Assembly (NCBI RefSeq): GCF_015706575.1
Contig: NW_024037054.1
Location: forward strand, 992,001-1,056,000
Source: Patiria miniata
Taxonomy: Eukaryota; Echinodermata; Asteroidea; Valvatida; Asterinidae
DNA length: 64,000 nucleotides
Direction: 5' to 3'
The position numbers were made by a program, and so were the translations under genes. The notes below the pieces were generated by a model. That model was given only the letters and a program-made list of their open reading frames with translations, searched no databases and was not told where the DNA came from. Shown one piece after another: positions 11,040-23,139 of this stretch. Positions within the stretch are counted from its first letter, which is position 1. Every line of letters starts with the position of its first letter.

Positions 11040-12009
11040 TATTATATCAGCCGTTCGAAGCACGCTGATATACTGTGATCGTCCAATTTCTTTCTGTGAT
11101 TGTCCGATTTCTTTCTTTCTTTCTTTCTTTCTTTCTTTACCTAGTCGTCCGACGACTAAGGTACTGTATTTCAGTCGTTTCTTTCTTCTTCTTCTTCTTC
11201 AGTAATCAGCCGATTTCAAACAAACTTGGTCAAATGAAACCTGGACACGTGCCCTTCCTAGCCACGTTCATAAAATCTGGCCAATGGTCATGTGATGGTC
11301 ACTAGTGGTCATTTAATGAAAATCTACAAAATGCTTCTCCCACAGTTTTGACCGAATTAATGTGAAACTTGGTCAGTTACATCTTTGGACCATGCCTCAG
11401 AATTTAGCCAGTGGTCACCTAACGGTCAGTAAGGGTCATTTTATGAAAAAGTTAAAAATGCTGTTTTACACTTTAAATCTTTGCAGTCCTGTTCAGTGTA
11501 TTTTTCTATCTCTAATTCTCAAATTTCATATTCCTGACTTATTTGGTTGTTGAGTTATTCCAAGTTTATCATTTTTGAAACGTACGAAAAAACAATATCA
11601 AAACATAGGATTTCTGGGAAGGTTTCAAACCACCACGCACGATACTGTGAATGTTCTGTGGCATTCAAAAATGATGTCATCCGTGCGCGCGCAACTGACC
11701 ACGTTGACAGGCAATTGCACGCACAGTGCCCCACTCTCTGTAGACTTTGTACACAACCGCTGAAGTGGTGTCTGATGTTTTTTTTTATTTATAGCGGCAG
11801 TGCCACCTGCGTAAAGCTAGCCGCGTATTCGGCCCGATACTCTGCCATGGATTAAAAAGTACGGAGGCCAATAAAGAACACTATTGCTGTGATTTGATGT
11901 TGAATGCGGATTTCATAAAATTGGCACAATTTTACTGCCTTTTTGTCATAGACCTTCGTCAGATATCGACGACTAAGGTTCGTGCTCTCGGAGCACAATG
12001 TACCTCTAG
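11040..12009 (+). mobile_element. Helitron-like non-autonomous repeat, copy 1
   Basis: The repeat runs through (TTTC)n near 11107-11138 and a body rich in 'GGTCA' words. It ends with a hairpin (GTGCTCTCGGAGCAC, 11982-11996), nine bases, and CTAG at 12006-12009 followed by T. A 3' hairpin about 10 bases before CTRR, with insertion next to T, is the Helitron hallmark. The 5' end is not certain. The segment 11205-11950 is nearly identical to 13579-14324 (offset 2374). No Rep/helicase gene is present. Confidence 0.6.
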
Positions 12010-13434
12010 TTCTTTCTTTCTTTCTTTCTTCGGGCAAACGGTCACGTGACCAATGAAAAAATGGCCCAAACTCCTAAATTAGTTAGCCGATTTCAAACAA
12101 ACTGGGTCAAATTAAACCTTGACACATGCCCTATCTAGCCATGTTTGTAAAATCCGGCCAATGGTCATCCACTGGTCAGTAGTGGTCATTTAATGAATAT
12201 TTACAATATGCTTCTTCTCCCACAGTCTTGACCCAATCAATGTAAAACTTGGTCAGTTATGTCATTGGACCAAGCCTCACAAAAGTTGTTCACAGAATTT
12301 GGCCAGTGGTCACCTATTGGTCAGTAGGGGTCATTTTATGAAAAAAAATAAAAAGCAGTTTTACATTTTAAATTTTTGCAGCCCTGTTCAGTGTATTTTT
12401 TTATCTCTAAATCTCAAATTTTATATTCCTGACTTAGGCCCCTCAAAAAAAGTCTCCGGTTTCTGGTATGCGCGCGTGTTGCCGTAGCCATGCGCGTCGG
12501 CAAAATGAAAAAGTTTTTTTTTCAATACAAGATGATGTCTCAAAACCGCCAAACTCACTGGTTTGACTGGAATCCTGCTGCTGCACAATTTTAACGTGTT
12601 TTAAGATGGGGTTATGATCGAGAATAAACTTTATGTGGCCTCTCTGGAATCCCATATATTTGCACTAAGTTTAGTCGGGCACCATTTGCAGTCATTAGGC
12701 AACAATTGAAGCCAAAAAAACCCCAAAAACAGGTAAAAAAAAAAAAAAAGCTGCGTCGCCGCACCACTTTTGGGGCAAGCTCCATACCAGAAACCGGAGA
12801 CTTTTTTTGTTTGGCCTTATTTGGTTGTCGAGTTATTTCAAGTTTTTAATTTTTCAAACGCACTTAAAAATAATATAAAAACATAGGAATTCTGGGAAGG
12901 TTTCAAACCACCACGCACGATACTGTGAATCTTGTGTGGCATTAAAAAATGACGTCATCCGTGCGCGCGCGTTAGACCACGTTGATAGGCAATTGCACAC
13001 ACAGTGTCGCGCTCTTCATAGACTTTGTACACAACCACTGAACTGGCCTGTGGATACTGCAATTTTTCGGTTTGTGTTAGCGGCAGTGCCACCTGCGTAA
13101 AGCTGGCCACGTATTCGGCCAGATACTCTGCCGTAGATTAAAAAGTACGAAGGCCAATAAACAACACTATTGCTGTGATTAATTTTTGATTGTTTATGCG
13201 GATTAGCTACAGGTATTAACTACTGTTTCATGTATTGTCTTGGCGGCTATTTTATGTAATGTTTTGGTGGGCTTAATGTCGAATGTTCGTGATTGTTTCT
13301 CTTACATTATTTTGCCGATCTCAGCCACATGTAGCAATGGTCACCTTGTGGTCAGTGCGAGTCAGTATCCAGACAAACCTTTAAAACAGCAATTTAGGCT
13401 AATATCCGTGCTTCGGGAAGCACATTAGCTCTAG
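12010..13434 (+). mobile_element. Helitron-like non-autonomous repeat, copy 2 (interrupted by a MITE)
   Basis: It starts directly after the CTAG of copy 1 with TTCTTTC microsatellite sequence, has the same body, and ends with a hairpin (GTGCTTCGGGAAGCAC, 13408-13423) and CTAG at 13431-13434. Removing the 380 bp MITE at 12437-12816 and its duplicated TTA leaves about 1.04 kb, close to the other copies. Its first 400 bp resemble copy 4 more than copy 1. Confidence 0.6.
12437..12816. mobile_element. PIF/Harbinger-type MITE, 380 bp, TTA duplication
   Basis: The ends are inverted repeats of about 34 bp. Both begin with GGCC and share the AAAAAAAGTCTCCGGTTTCT core, with only a few differences next to GGCC. 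They are flanked by TTA (12434-12436 and 12817-12819), the 3 bp duplication typical of PIF/Harbinger. The related Helitron-like copies at about 11537 and 13911 read uninterrupted GACTTATTTGGTTG, giving a natural empty site. There is no coding capacity; it must have been moved in trans. Confidence 0.93.
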
Positions 13435-14382
13435 TTTCTTTCTTTACCTTAGTCGTCCAACAACTAAGGTACTGTATTTCAGTCGTTTCTTTCTTCGTCT
13501 TTCCGATTATCAGGTGACCAAATGCGGTCACATGATCAAATTTATCAAATTTCTAAAATGGCAATAACTCATAAACTAATCAGCCGATTTCAAACAAACT
13601 TGGTCAAATGAAACCTGGACACGTGCCCTTCCTAGCCACGTTCATAAAATCTGGCCAATGGTCATGTGATGGTCACTAGTGGTCATTTAATGAAAATCTA
13701 CAAAATGCTTCTCCCACAGTTTTGACCGAATTAATGTGAAACTTGGTCAGTTACATCTTTGGACCATGCCTCAGAATTTAGCCAGTGGTCACCTAACGGT
13801 CAGTAAGGGTCATTTTATGAAAAAGTTAAAAATGCTGTTTTACACTTTAAATCTTTGCAGTCCTGTTCAGTGTATTTTTCTATCTCTAATTCTCAAATTT
13901 CATATTCCTGACTTATTTGGTTGTTGAGTAATTCCAAGTTATCATTTTTGAAACGTACGAAAAAACAATATCAAAACATAGGAATTCTGGGAAGGTTTCA
14001 AACCACCACGCACGATACTGTGAATGTTCTGTGGCATTCAAAAATGATGTCATCCGTGCGCGCGCAACTGACCACGTTGACAGGCAATTGCACGCACAGT
14101 GCCCCACTCTCTGTAGACTTTGTACACAACCGCTGAAGTGGTGTCTGATGTTTTTTTTTATTTATAGCGGCAGTGCCACCTGCGTAAAGCTAGCCGCGTA
14201 TTCGGCCCGATACTCTGCCATGGATTAAAAAGTACGGAGGCCAATAAAGAACACTATTGCTGTGATTTGATGTTGAATGCGGATTTCATAAAATTGGCAC
14301 AATTTTACTGCCTTTTTTTCATAGACTTTCGTCGGATATCGACGACAAAGGTTTGTGCTCTCGGAGCACAATGTACCTCTAG
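13435..14382 (+). mobile_element. Helitron-like non-autonomous repeat, copy 3
   Basis: It is nearly identical to copy 1 over about 750 bp. It ends with the same hairpin (GTGCTCTCGGAGCAC, 14355-14369) and CTAG at 14379-14382, followed at once by the next unit. The repeated open frames at 13736-13927 and 13921-14228 only mirror those of copy 1 and do not encode a recognised protein. Confidence 0.6.
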
Positions 14383-15120
14383 TTCTTTCTTTCTTCGGGC
14401 AAACGGTCACGTGACCAATGAAAAAATGGCCATAACTCCTAAACTAGTAAGCCGGTTTCAAACATACTTGGTCAAATTAAACCTTGACACATGCCCTACC
14501 TAGCCATGTTCGTAAAGTCCGGCCAATGGTCATCAAATGGTAAGTAGTGGTCATTTAATGAATATTTACAAAATGCTTCTTCTCCCACAGTCTTGACCCA
14601 ATTAATGCAAAACTTGGTCAGTTATATCATTGGACCAAGCATCACAAAAGTTGTTCACAGAATTTGGCCAGTGGTCACCTATTGGTCAGTAGGGGTCATT
14701 TTATGAAAAAAATAAAAAAGCGATTTTACATTTTAAATTTTTGCAGCCCTGCTTAGTGTATTTTTTTATCTCTAATTCTCAAATTTCATATTCCTGACTT
14801 ATTTGGTTGTTGAGTTATTTCAATTTTATCATTTTTGAAACCCACGTAAAAACAATATAAAAACATAGGAATTCTGGGAAGGTTTCAAACCACCACGCAC
14901 GATACTGTGGATGTTGTGTGGCATTCAAGAATGATGTCAACCGTTCGCGCGCGGCCGGCCCAATCACGTTGACAGGCAATTGCACGCACAGTGCCGCACT
15001 TTAAATAGGCTTTGTACACAACCGCTGATTCCACACTGCCGCGTATTTAGAACTGTGTGTTGTTCACAGAATTTGGCCAATGGTCACCTAATGGTCAGGA
15101 GGGGTCATTTCTTCAGCTGA
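14383..15120 (+). mobile_element. Helitron-like non-autonomous repeat, copy 4, 3' end not seen
   Basis: It begins with TTCTTTCTTTCTTCGGGCAA like copy 2 and follows copy 2 in its variants. It loses similarity near 15050-15120, where a minisatellite begins, and no terminal CTAG is visible. Confidence 0.5.
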
Positions 15121-15149
15121 TTGTCTAACACTACCGGTATGTGCAACGA

Positions 15150-15580
15150 AGAAACACAGATATGGCAGGTTTTTTTAATTGGCTGGTAGGCGGCAAGTTC
15201 GCATGCATTATGTGTATTCGAGGAAATGGAGTTATGGCAAGTTTTGTATAAACTTGGTTAGCATACACTACGTGCATTGCGGGAAACACAGATATGGGAA
15301 GTTTTGTTATCAGCTTGGTACCCGGCCAGTTCCCATGCATTACGTGTATGCCAGAAACCAGAGGTATGGCAAGTTTTGTATAAACTTGCTTAGCATACAC
15401 TATGTGCATAGCTGGAAACACAGATATGGCAAGTTTTGTGATCAGCTTGGTATGGTGGGCCAGTTCGCATGCATAACGTGCATTCGAGGAAACGGAGTTA
15501 TGGCAAGTTTTGTTTGATAAACTTGCATGGTTAGCATACACTACGTGCAATGTGTGAAACATATGACAGGTTTTGTTATC
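15150..15580 (+). repeat. Minisatellite, higher-order unit of about 120 bp
   Basis: Units alternate between a 'CAGTTCGCATGCATTACGTG'-like half and a 'TTAGCATACACTACGTGCAT'-like half, each followed by 'GGAAAC..AG.TATGGCAAG'. About three and a half double units are present. The length keeps frame on both strands, which explains overlapping open frames of 112 and 162 codons here. Confidence 0.85.
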
Positions 15581-15799
15581 GGCATGACTACGCTGCGTAT
15601 TCAACAGTACGAAGGTCAATAAACAACACTATCGCTGTGATTAATTTTTGATGTTTACATGTAAGGCGGATTCATCTACAGAGATTACCAATGTTTCATG
15701 TATTTTCTCAGCGGGCGTCATGTTAAATGTTGTCAGTTAATGGTTTAGACCAAGCGTTTTGACAGTGTGCGAGAGTCAGTTCAGACCGTATTGAGTAAG

Positions 15800-18089
15800 G
15801 AACAGATGTGCAGACGAACCGTTAAAGCTATAGTCCATCATTTGCAGCCATCCGAAAAGTAACTGGCGTTATTATTGTTGGAAAACAAACTTGGTTGAAA
15901 GATAGTAAGGGAACTAAACTCCCTGTGAAATTATTCTTTCTGGGAAGCTGTCATTTTGAAGTAATCATTTATAATTTTTAGATATTGATAATTTTATTCT
16001 GCTTCCACAAATTGCACACTTTCTTTCATCGGATTGACATTAAACTTGGTTAAAACCAAAACCAAAATGACAAAATGTGCATTGAGAAGGGTCTTAAGGA
16101 TGAGGTCATTGCAGGGCAAGTGACATCATTTGATAAAATTATACTTAAGGAATTATTCTAAGCGTTTTGAACAACCTTTAACTGCATGAAGCAATATCTA
16201 CAGAACTACAGGTCTGATTGGGTTGAAACTTGGTATGTTCTTAAACCGGAATGTGTTGTAGATGAAAATTGAAGTGACGTCATGATGACATCATCACGTG
16301 ACATGTGACGTCATACTAAACGTGCATATTTCGAAGGCCAATATCTACAGAACCACTGGTCCGATTGGATTGAAAGTTGGTATGTACCTAGACCGGGATG
16401 TGTTATAGATGAAAATTGAAGTGACGTCATGATGACGTCATCATGGGTTACGTGACGTCTCGTTAAAGATTAATAGATTTAATCTTTAAACATCAATATA
16501 AAATCAACCGTGAGAGACCTGAACGTGATTTTTGCAGGAATTGATAGAATTATCGAGGGTCTTCATTTTTTAAATATGTGCAAAATCACGTGACCCTTTC
16601 TTCTGGTTGAAACCAGAAGTGCCTTGTAATTTAAAATTGGTGAAAGATGTGAACTTGCTTTCAACGATGTATACTCTGGCTAAGTTCTTCTTTACCATAA
16701 TATTATAGTTATAGAGGAAACTTTATGTGACGTCATCATGACGTCATCACGTGACATGTCACGTCATAAATCAAAGCCCTATGAGAATGGAAGCACATAT
16801 TATATGCCACCATTTATTATAAACAGAACGTAGTGCTCAATTGAACAGTTTCTTGCTTGATGGAACATATACTTGAAACTTTACATGTCACATGTCACAA
16901 AAAGTTACCGAAACAGCCCTGTGTTTGTCCACAAACATAAGTCTAGTTTTTGTTTCTTCTTTTTCAGCCATCCCCCATAGCATTTGTACAGGTTCTCACA
17001 GTGGAAGGCACTTTGGGCACTAAAATCAATCTGATTGACTTTATACTCGGCACACACTTAGACCAGCATCTAAAGTTGTGTGCCGAACATTGACGTTATC
17101 ATGACGTCATCACGAGTCACGTGACATCTCATTATATGCGATTTTTCTATTGTGACCATTTTCTAGCAGAATTCGGCTAGATCTGACAGATTGGGCTCTA
17201 TCTCCAGAACTACAGGTCCGATTGGGTTGAAAGTTGGTATAACATCTAGACCGGGATGTCTTAAAGATGAAAATTAACTTGACATTTTGATGACGTCATC
17301 ATGTGACATATGACGTCATATAATATAAACATACTTTGAAGGCCTATATCGCCAGAACTGTAAGTCCGATTGGCTTGAAACTTGGTATCTACCTAAACTG
17401 GGAAGTGTTGAAGATGAAAAATAAAGTGACGTCACGATGACATCATCACGTGACATGCGACATCATATTAAACGTGCATATTTTGAAGGCCGATATCTAT
17501 AGAACTGCAGGTCCGATTGGGTTAAAACTTGGTATGTACATGTACCTAAGCCAAGATGTGTTATAGATGAACATTGAAGTGACGTCACGATGGTGTCATC
17601 ATGGGTCACGTGACGTCACGTTAAAGATGATTAGATTTAATCTTTGAAAATCACTACAAATTCAACCGTGAGCGACCTGAACTTAACGTTTGCGGGAATG
17701 GATAGAATAATCCAGGATCTTCATTGTTTATATTATGTGCAAAATCACGTGACCCTTCCTTCCAATTGAAACCAGAAGTGCCTTGTAATTTAAAATTGGT
17801 GAAAGAAGTGAACTTGCTCTCAATGATGTATGCTCTGGATAAGTTGTTCTTTACCATAAAATTATAGTTATACATAAAAATTGATGTGACGTCATCATGA
17901 CGTCCTCACGTGACGTGACGTCATAATTCAAAGCCCTATGAGAATGTGATAACATAGTATATGCCACCATTAATTATAAACAGAACTACACATCCTTCCT
18001 TGATGGAACTTATACTTGAAACTTTACATGTCACACGTCACAAAAAATTACAGAAACAGACCTGTGTTTGTCCACAAACATAAATCTAG
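15800..18089 (+). mobile_element. Helitron-like repeats of the TGACGTCA-rich family (two copies)
   Basis: Two related units end at CTAG 16943-16946 and CTAG 18086-18089. Each end is preceded by the hairpin TGTTTGTCCACAAACA. The bodies contain 'CCGATTGGGTTGAAA.TTGGT', many TGACGTCA palindromes and 'AATCACGTGACCCTTCCTTC'. The same family recurs at 23.2-25.5 kb and 45.5-47.4 kb. No coding sequence is seen. Confidence 0.55.
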
Positions 18090-18097
18090 TTTTTAGT

Positions 18098-18283
18098 TGT
18101 AGTTTTGAGTGTACGCAAGGAAACAGTTTTTCTACCGTTGTTACCGGTGTTACCGTTGTTTTACTGTTTGGATCAATAAATTACTGGATATCAACAGCTT
18201 GGAGTCTGTCTTCAATGGTATTGCGGAACGCGTCAGAATCTGTGAGCACTCGTTGTACACTCATCAGAAAGGAAGATCTTACA
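18098..18283 (+). repeat. Probable 5' LTR of a BEL/Pao element
   Basis: It starts TGTAGTTTTG and ends AGATCTTACA. Part of it (from CGGAACGCGTCAGAATCTGT onward) recurs at 23077-23132 beyond the pol remnant, as expected for LTRs. It lies eight bases after the CTAG end of a Helitron-like repeat. The exact borders are inferred from TG...CA ends. Confidence 0.5.
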
Positions 18284-18488
18284 TTATAAGTAGAAAAACT
18301 ATTTATGAACACTGTTAGACTGTTAGATACCGGTACAATGATGTTAGATACATCACTTCAGAAGTTCGCGAACAGTTAGACGGTTGAGATACCCATACCG
18401 ACTTTAGATATCCAGAAGTTTGTGTAGAACCTGTGATAAACTGCTTAGAATAGAAATAGTCTAGAGACATACGCAAAGAAAGAAAACC

Positions 18489-21400
18489 ATGGATGACAAA
18501 ACTAGTGTTTCTGTGTTTTCACGCAACAGTAGTGGAACATTGAGTTCCATTCTGGCGAAGGCTGCAGCAAAATGAGCAGAGCTTCTCTGTAGACAAAGAC
18601 ACCTGAAACAAAAACAAGATCTGGAAGACAAGCACCTGGCGGTACAACAACAATGGCAACAAGAAGAGCATAGATCGAAGTAGCTGATGCTGGATTAAGA
18701 GCAATAGAAGAATGTGAAGAGGATGAAGACAAGAAAGTTAGATTCAGTCTGCCCGAAAATAGTCAAGAAGAGGCTCAGGGACTATTGAAAGACAATGTAA
18801 CTCCTTGGATAGCCTCGCAGTGTACATCGTTGAACGATCACGTTGAAGAAGATGATATCCAGATGCCAAGGTTGTCACCACAAGAAGAAACAACGCAAGA
18901 AAGGGTTAGCACCGTACAAGTCTGATGGCCACAAGGCTCGCCAATTGATAAGACAAGACAAGAAATGGCTTCACATCGGGAGCTGATTTCAGAGATTCGT
19001 GAGTTAACCAGGTTGTCGATTAAGCACCAAGTAAGAGCGAGTTTACCTGTTCAACAAATAGAAACTTTCAACAGGAAACCTCTGAATTACACCAGGTTCA
19101 TGAAGTCCTTTGAGTTTGGCGTTTAAGAAAAAACTGCAGATGATAGAGACAGATTGAATTACCTTTGCCAGTATACATCCGGAGAAGCCAAAAATCTGGT
19201 TGTATAAAAAGCTGCTTGCATTGTGACGATCCAGAAGAGGGTTACGCAAAAGCTAAACAGTTGCTAGCTAAGAAATATGGAAATGGCCATATCATAGCCC
19301 AGGCTGTTTTGTCCAAAGCTTCTACCTGGTCGAGTATCAAGGCTGAAGATCCTACCGGGCTGAATAATTTCTCGCTCTTCCTCAACGAATGCAAGAATAT
19401 AGCAGTTCCGTTAGTGCCCTCAAGGATTCAGACCACACAAGAACCATTGTGTTGCTTGTAGAAAAGCTACCCTTCCGAATGAGAAGTATGTGGAGGAATA
19501 AGGTATATGAAGTAGACGAAGAAAGAGGAAATACAGTCTCATTCAAAGACTTGGTCAGCTTTGTGGATCGACATTCACAAATAATCTCCAATCCAGTCTT
19601 CAGAAACCTACATGACGGCAATTGTCAGAAACATGGTGCTGATGAGAAGTCAAGAAAGACTTCTCATGGCAAGGGAGAATTCATCACCATAGTGAAAGAA
19701 ACGGGGCGAAAATTATCGTCTTGTCACTTCCACGGCACAGTCAGTCACTCTCTTCGGGAGTGTCCAAAGTTTGACGACTTAGATCCGAAGGAGAAATCGG
19801 CAGTTTGTTTCAAGCACACGCTCTGCTTTGGTTGCTTGAAGATCGGCCACAAGAAGTCAAGATGATGCAAACAAAGAGAAAAGTGTTCAAAGTGTCGGGG
19901 TGATCATCCGACAATCCTTCACAAGGACTGGCAAGACAAGAAACCGAACACTGCAGGAAGTAATCAACCACAAGTCACTACAAGCTGTGCAGGTGTAATA
20001 GGGGCCGGTATAAACCGGCATGCCCAGCAAAGTCCTAAGATGGCAAAGTTCTAAGATGGCAGTAGTTCCTGTTCTGATCAAGGCCTCCTTGAGTCATGAG
20101 CACATCGCCATGTAGGCTTTCCTAGATAGTGGATGCCGAGCAGCTTTTGTAGACAGTCAAATCTGTTCTGTACTGAAGGTGACAACTAGAAAGAGAAGTC
20201 TTGTACTGAAAACCCTGAATTCAGAGCAAGTAGTCGACTCAGCCGTAGTGATGGACAGTCTGCAAATAGCAGGAGCACAAGAAAACAACTTCATAGATTG
20301 CCAACTGCATATGTGAAGAATGATCTCCCAGTCTCGACCGATGACGTGGTGAATGAAGATGACCTAAAGGGATGGTCACATCTTTCGAATCTGCACCTGC
20401 CTAAACTGTGTGGGCCGGCAATTTCTAAGGTGACTATAATCATCGGAATGAATGTACCAGCTGCAACAACACCCATTGAGGTGGCAACTGGAAACGCTGG
20501 AGATCCTTACGCAGTAAAGACTCCAATTGGATGGGTGATCTACGGAGTACCTGGAAGACCAAGCGCTCATCAACAAGCGAATTACTTGAACGTACAAGAT
20601 GGATTGGCCCACCTCGAATATTAGTTTGAGCGCTACGTCAACCTAGATTTCAGCGAAAGAGCAGATGGAGACCAGGATTCTTTGTCGAAGACTCATGATT
20701 CTTAGACATCATGAAGGAAACGTCAAAGTTCAAAGGGGTCATTACGTCACGGCTCTACCACTGAAGAAGTCTGACGTACAAATGCCCTACAACCGCCAAC
20801 TGGCTGAAAAGAGAACTGGATATCTGAAGAGAAGGTTCACGAAAGACCCAGAGTTCAAAGAGAAGTATGTGAAAGCAATGGAAGAAACCATTATGAAAGG
20901 CTATGCTGAGAAAGTGCCAGAAAGTCAGATAGATCAAAGTGACGGCAAGATGTGGTTTATTCCACACCATGGAGTCTACCAACCACTTCAGCAAAAGATG
21001 CGAGTAGTCATTGAACCGGGAACTGCTACAAGGGCCACATTTGACCAATGGACTAATTGGCGTGCTGATGAGATTTCATCAAGAACCAGTTGCAATCAAA
21101 GCCGACATTGAAGCAATGTTCTACCAAGTGAGGGTCAGAATCGAAGACAGAGATCTATTAAATTCTTGTGATGGCCAGACGGTGACTTATCCTGTGGACT
21201 ACAGAAATATAGAATAACTGTTTATGTCTTCGGAGCAGCATCATCTCCCAGCTGTTCCAACTTTGTTCTATGAAAGACTGCCTCAGACAATAGTCAACGC
21301 TACTCACAAGAGGCAACGAGAGCTGTCCAAAGCAATTTCTACGTCGATGACTTTTGTAAGTCTGCTCGTGACGAAGAAGAAGCAAAAAGCCTTTACAAGA

Positions 21401-22980
21401 AGGTAAAGCCCTGCTGGCCGATGGAGGATTCAGACTTACCAAGTTTGTAAGCAACAAAAGAGAAGTACTGAAATCCATCCTGAACGACGATCGGGCAAAG
21501 GAGCTCAAAAGACTAAAGATCGAAGAAGACGTTTTTCCTCCTGAAAGAACACTAGGAGTGCTCTGGAATGTTGAAAACGACGCTTTCGGGTTTCAGACAG
21601 ATTTGAAGAAACGTGAGCCGACTCGTCGGGGAATTCTATCCATGGTGAGCTCTATCTACGATCCATTGGGATTGATAAGCCCTGTCGTCTTACATGCAAA
21701 GATATTACTCCAAGACCTATGCAGACAGAAAGTGAGTTGGGATTCACAAATTGACAAAGATCGTTTAAGAGGATGGAACCAGTGGCTTGCTGACCTCCCA
21801 AAATTGGAAGGCATCATAGTGGAAAGATGTTTCAAGCCAAGAGGTTTTGAAGACCCTGAAAAGGTGCAACTCCATCACTTTGCAGATGCGAGTGAAAGTG
21901 GATATGGAACCATCAGCTATCTCAGACTACAAAACAGTCGTGGAGATGTGCACTGTAGTTTCGTAACCCCTAAAGCAAGAGTCGCCCCACTGAAGGTACA
22001 AGACTCAAACTAACAGCAGCAACTGTTGCTGTGAGAGTAAACAACCAGCTCCTGAGAGAACTAGACATACCCGTAGATGAGATTTTCTTCTGGACTGTCA
22101 TCAAATACATCCAGAATGAAACCTCAAGATACAAGACGTTCATAGCCAACCGCCTGACGGTTACACAAGAGAACTCAAAGCCGTCACAGTGGAACTACGT
22201 CAATTCAGAGCAAAATCCAGCAGATGACTGCGCGAGAGGACTGACCATTGATAAAATGATCGCCAACGAGAGATGGTTCAGAGGACCAACATTCATGTGG
22301 CAGCCAGAAGCCCAGTGGCCATTAAGCCCCACTGTAAAAGTTCCTGAAAAAAAATGATCCCGAAGTAAAGCTTAGCAGCATGTCATCAAATTCATCAAGA
22401 GTTCCTTGTCACTCAACAGTACCTGTGTCCTGCCATTAGATACGATTAAAGAGGCCAAACAAGATGCCATTCACAAGCTCATAGAGTACTACTCCGACTG
22501 GGATAGACTGAGGAGAGCTGCTGCTTGGTGGTTACGTGTGAAAAAGGTGCTGAAGATGAAAGTCACTGGCAATCAGGATGAAACTACTTCAGGGCATCTC
22601 ACTAACTGAAGAAATTGAAAGGGCCGAGGAAAGTATCCTACAATGCTTGCAAAAGGATGCATTTCCCTCCCACCTGAAGAGCTTTCAAAAAGAAAGAAAT
22701 GATGTTGAATGCTTGGAGAAAGACATCAAGAAATCGAATAGTGCCAAAGCATTAGACCAACTTGATCCAGTGTTGCAGAATGGTCTAATAAGAGTGGGCG
22801 GTAGGATTCAAGCCGCTCAGATTCCTGAAGAAACCAAACATCAAATAATTCTACCACAACGTAGTCATGTCACTACCCTGATCGTACGACACGTACATCA
22901 GAAGATTCACCACCAAGGCAAAAATCATGTGCTTGCAGAAGTATTGAATCCTGAAAGCAGGAGTTGCCGTGAAAGGTGAT
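18489..22980 (+). pseudogene. Decayed BEL/Pao retrotransposon Gag-Pol
   Basis: Recognisable pieces appear in the expected order, in several frames and with many stops and shifts. They are a Gag-like region (19165-19860), a zinc-knuckle segment (CSKCRGDHPTILHKDW, near 19887-19934), and an aspartic-protease-like region with FLDSGC (about 20120). Next comes the start of the reverse transcriptase (20780-21050, with KMWFIPHHGVYQP), then RNase H with HHFADASESGYG (21875-21910). A BEL-type segment with NPADDCARGLTIDKM and RWFRGPTFMWQPE (22210-22310) follows, then the beginning of integrase (22580-22980). It cannot make a functional polyprotein. Confidence 0.9.
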
Positions 22981-23076
22981 TTGAAAAGGTGTGTTATCTG
23001 CAAGAAAGTTCAAGCCAAACTTTGTAAACAGAAAATGGCTAATCATCCTCCCAGCAGAGTACAGTCAGAGAAGCCA

Positions 23077-23132
23077 CGGAACGCGTCAGAATCTGTGAGC
23101 AATGGTACACTCATCGGTAAGGAAGATCTTAC
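23077..23132 (+). repeat. Remnant of the BEL/Pao 3' LTR
   Basis: About 56 bp match the last part of the probable 5' LTR at 18228-18282. The pol remnant joins it directly, so integrase, anything after it, and the first two thirds of the 3' LTR have been deleted. Confidence 0.65.
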
Positions 23133-23139
23133 TTAATGA

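Noticed and set aside
15131..15619. 162-codon minus frame and 112-codon plus frame
   Set aside because: Both are produced by a minisatellite whose unit keeps frame; no domain and strongly repeated peptide.
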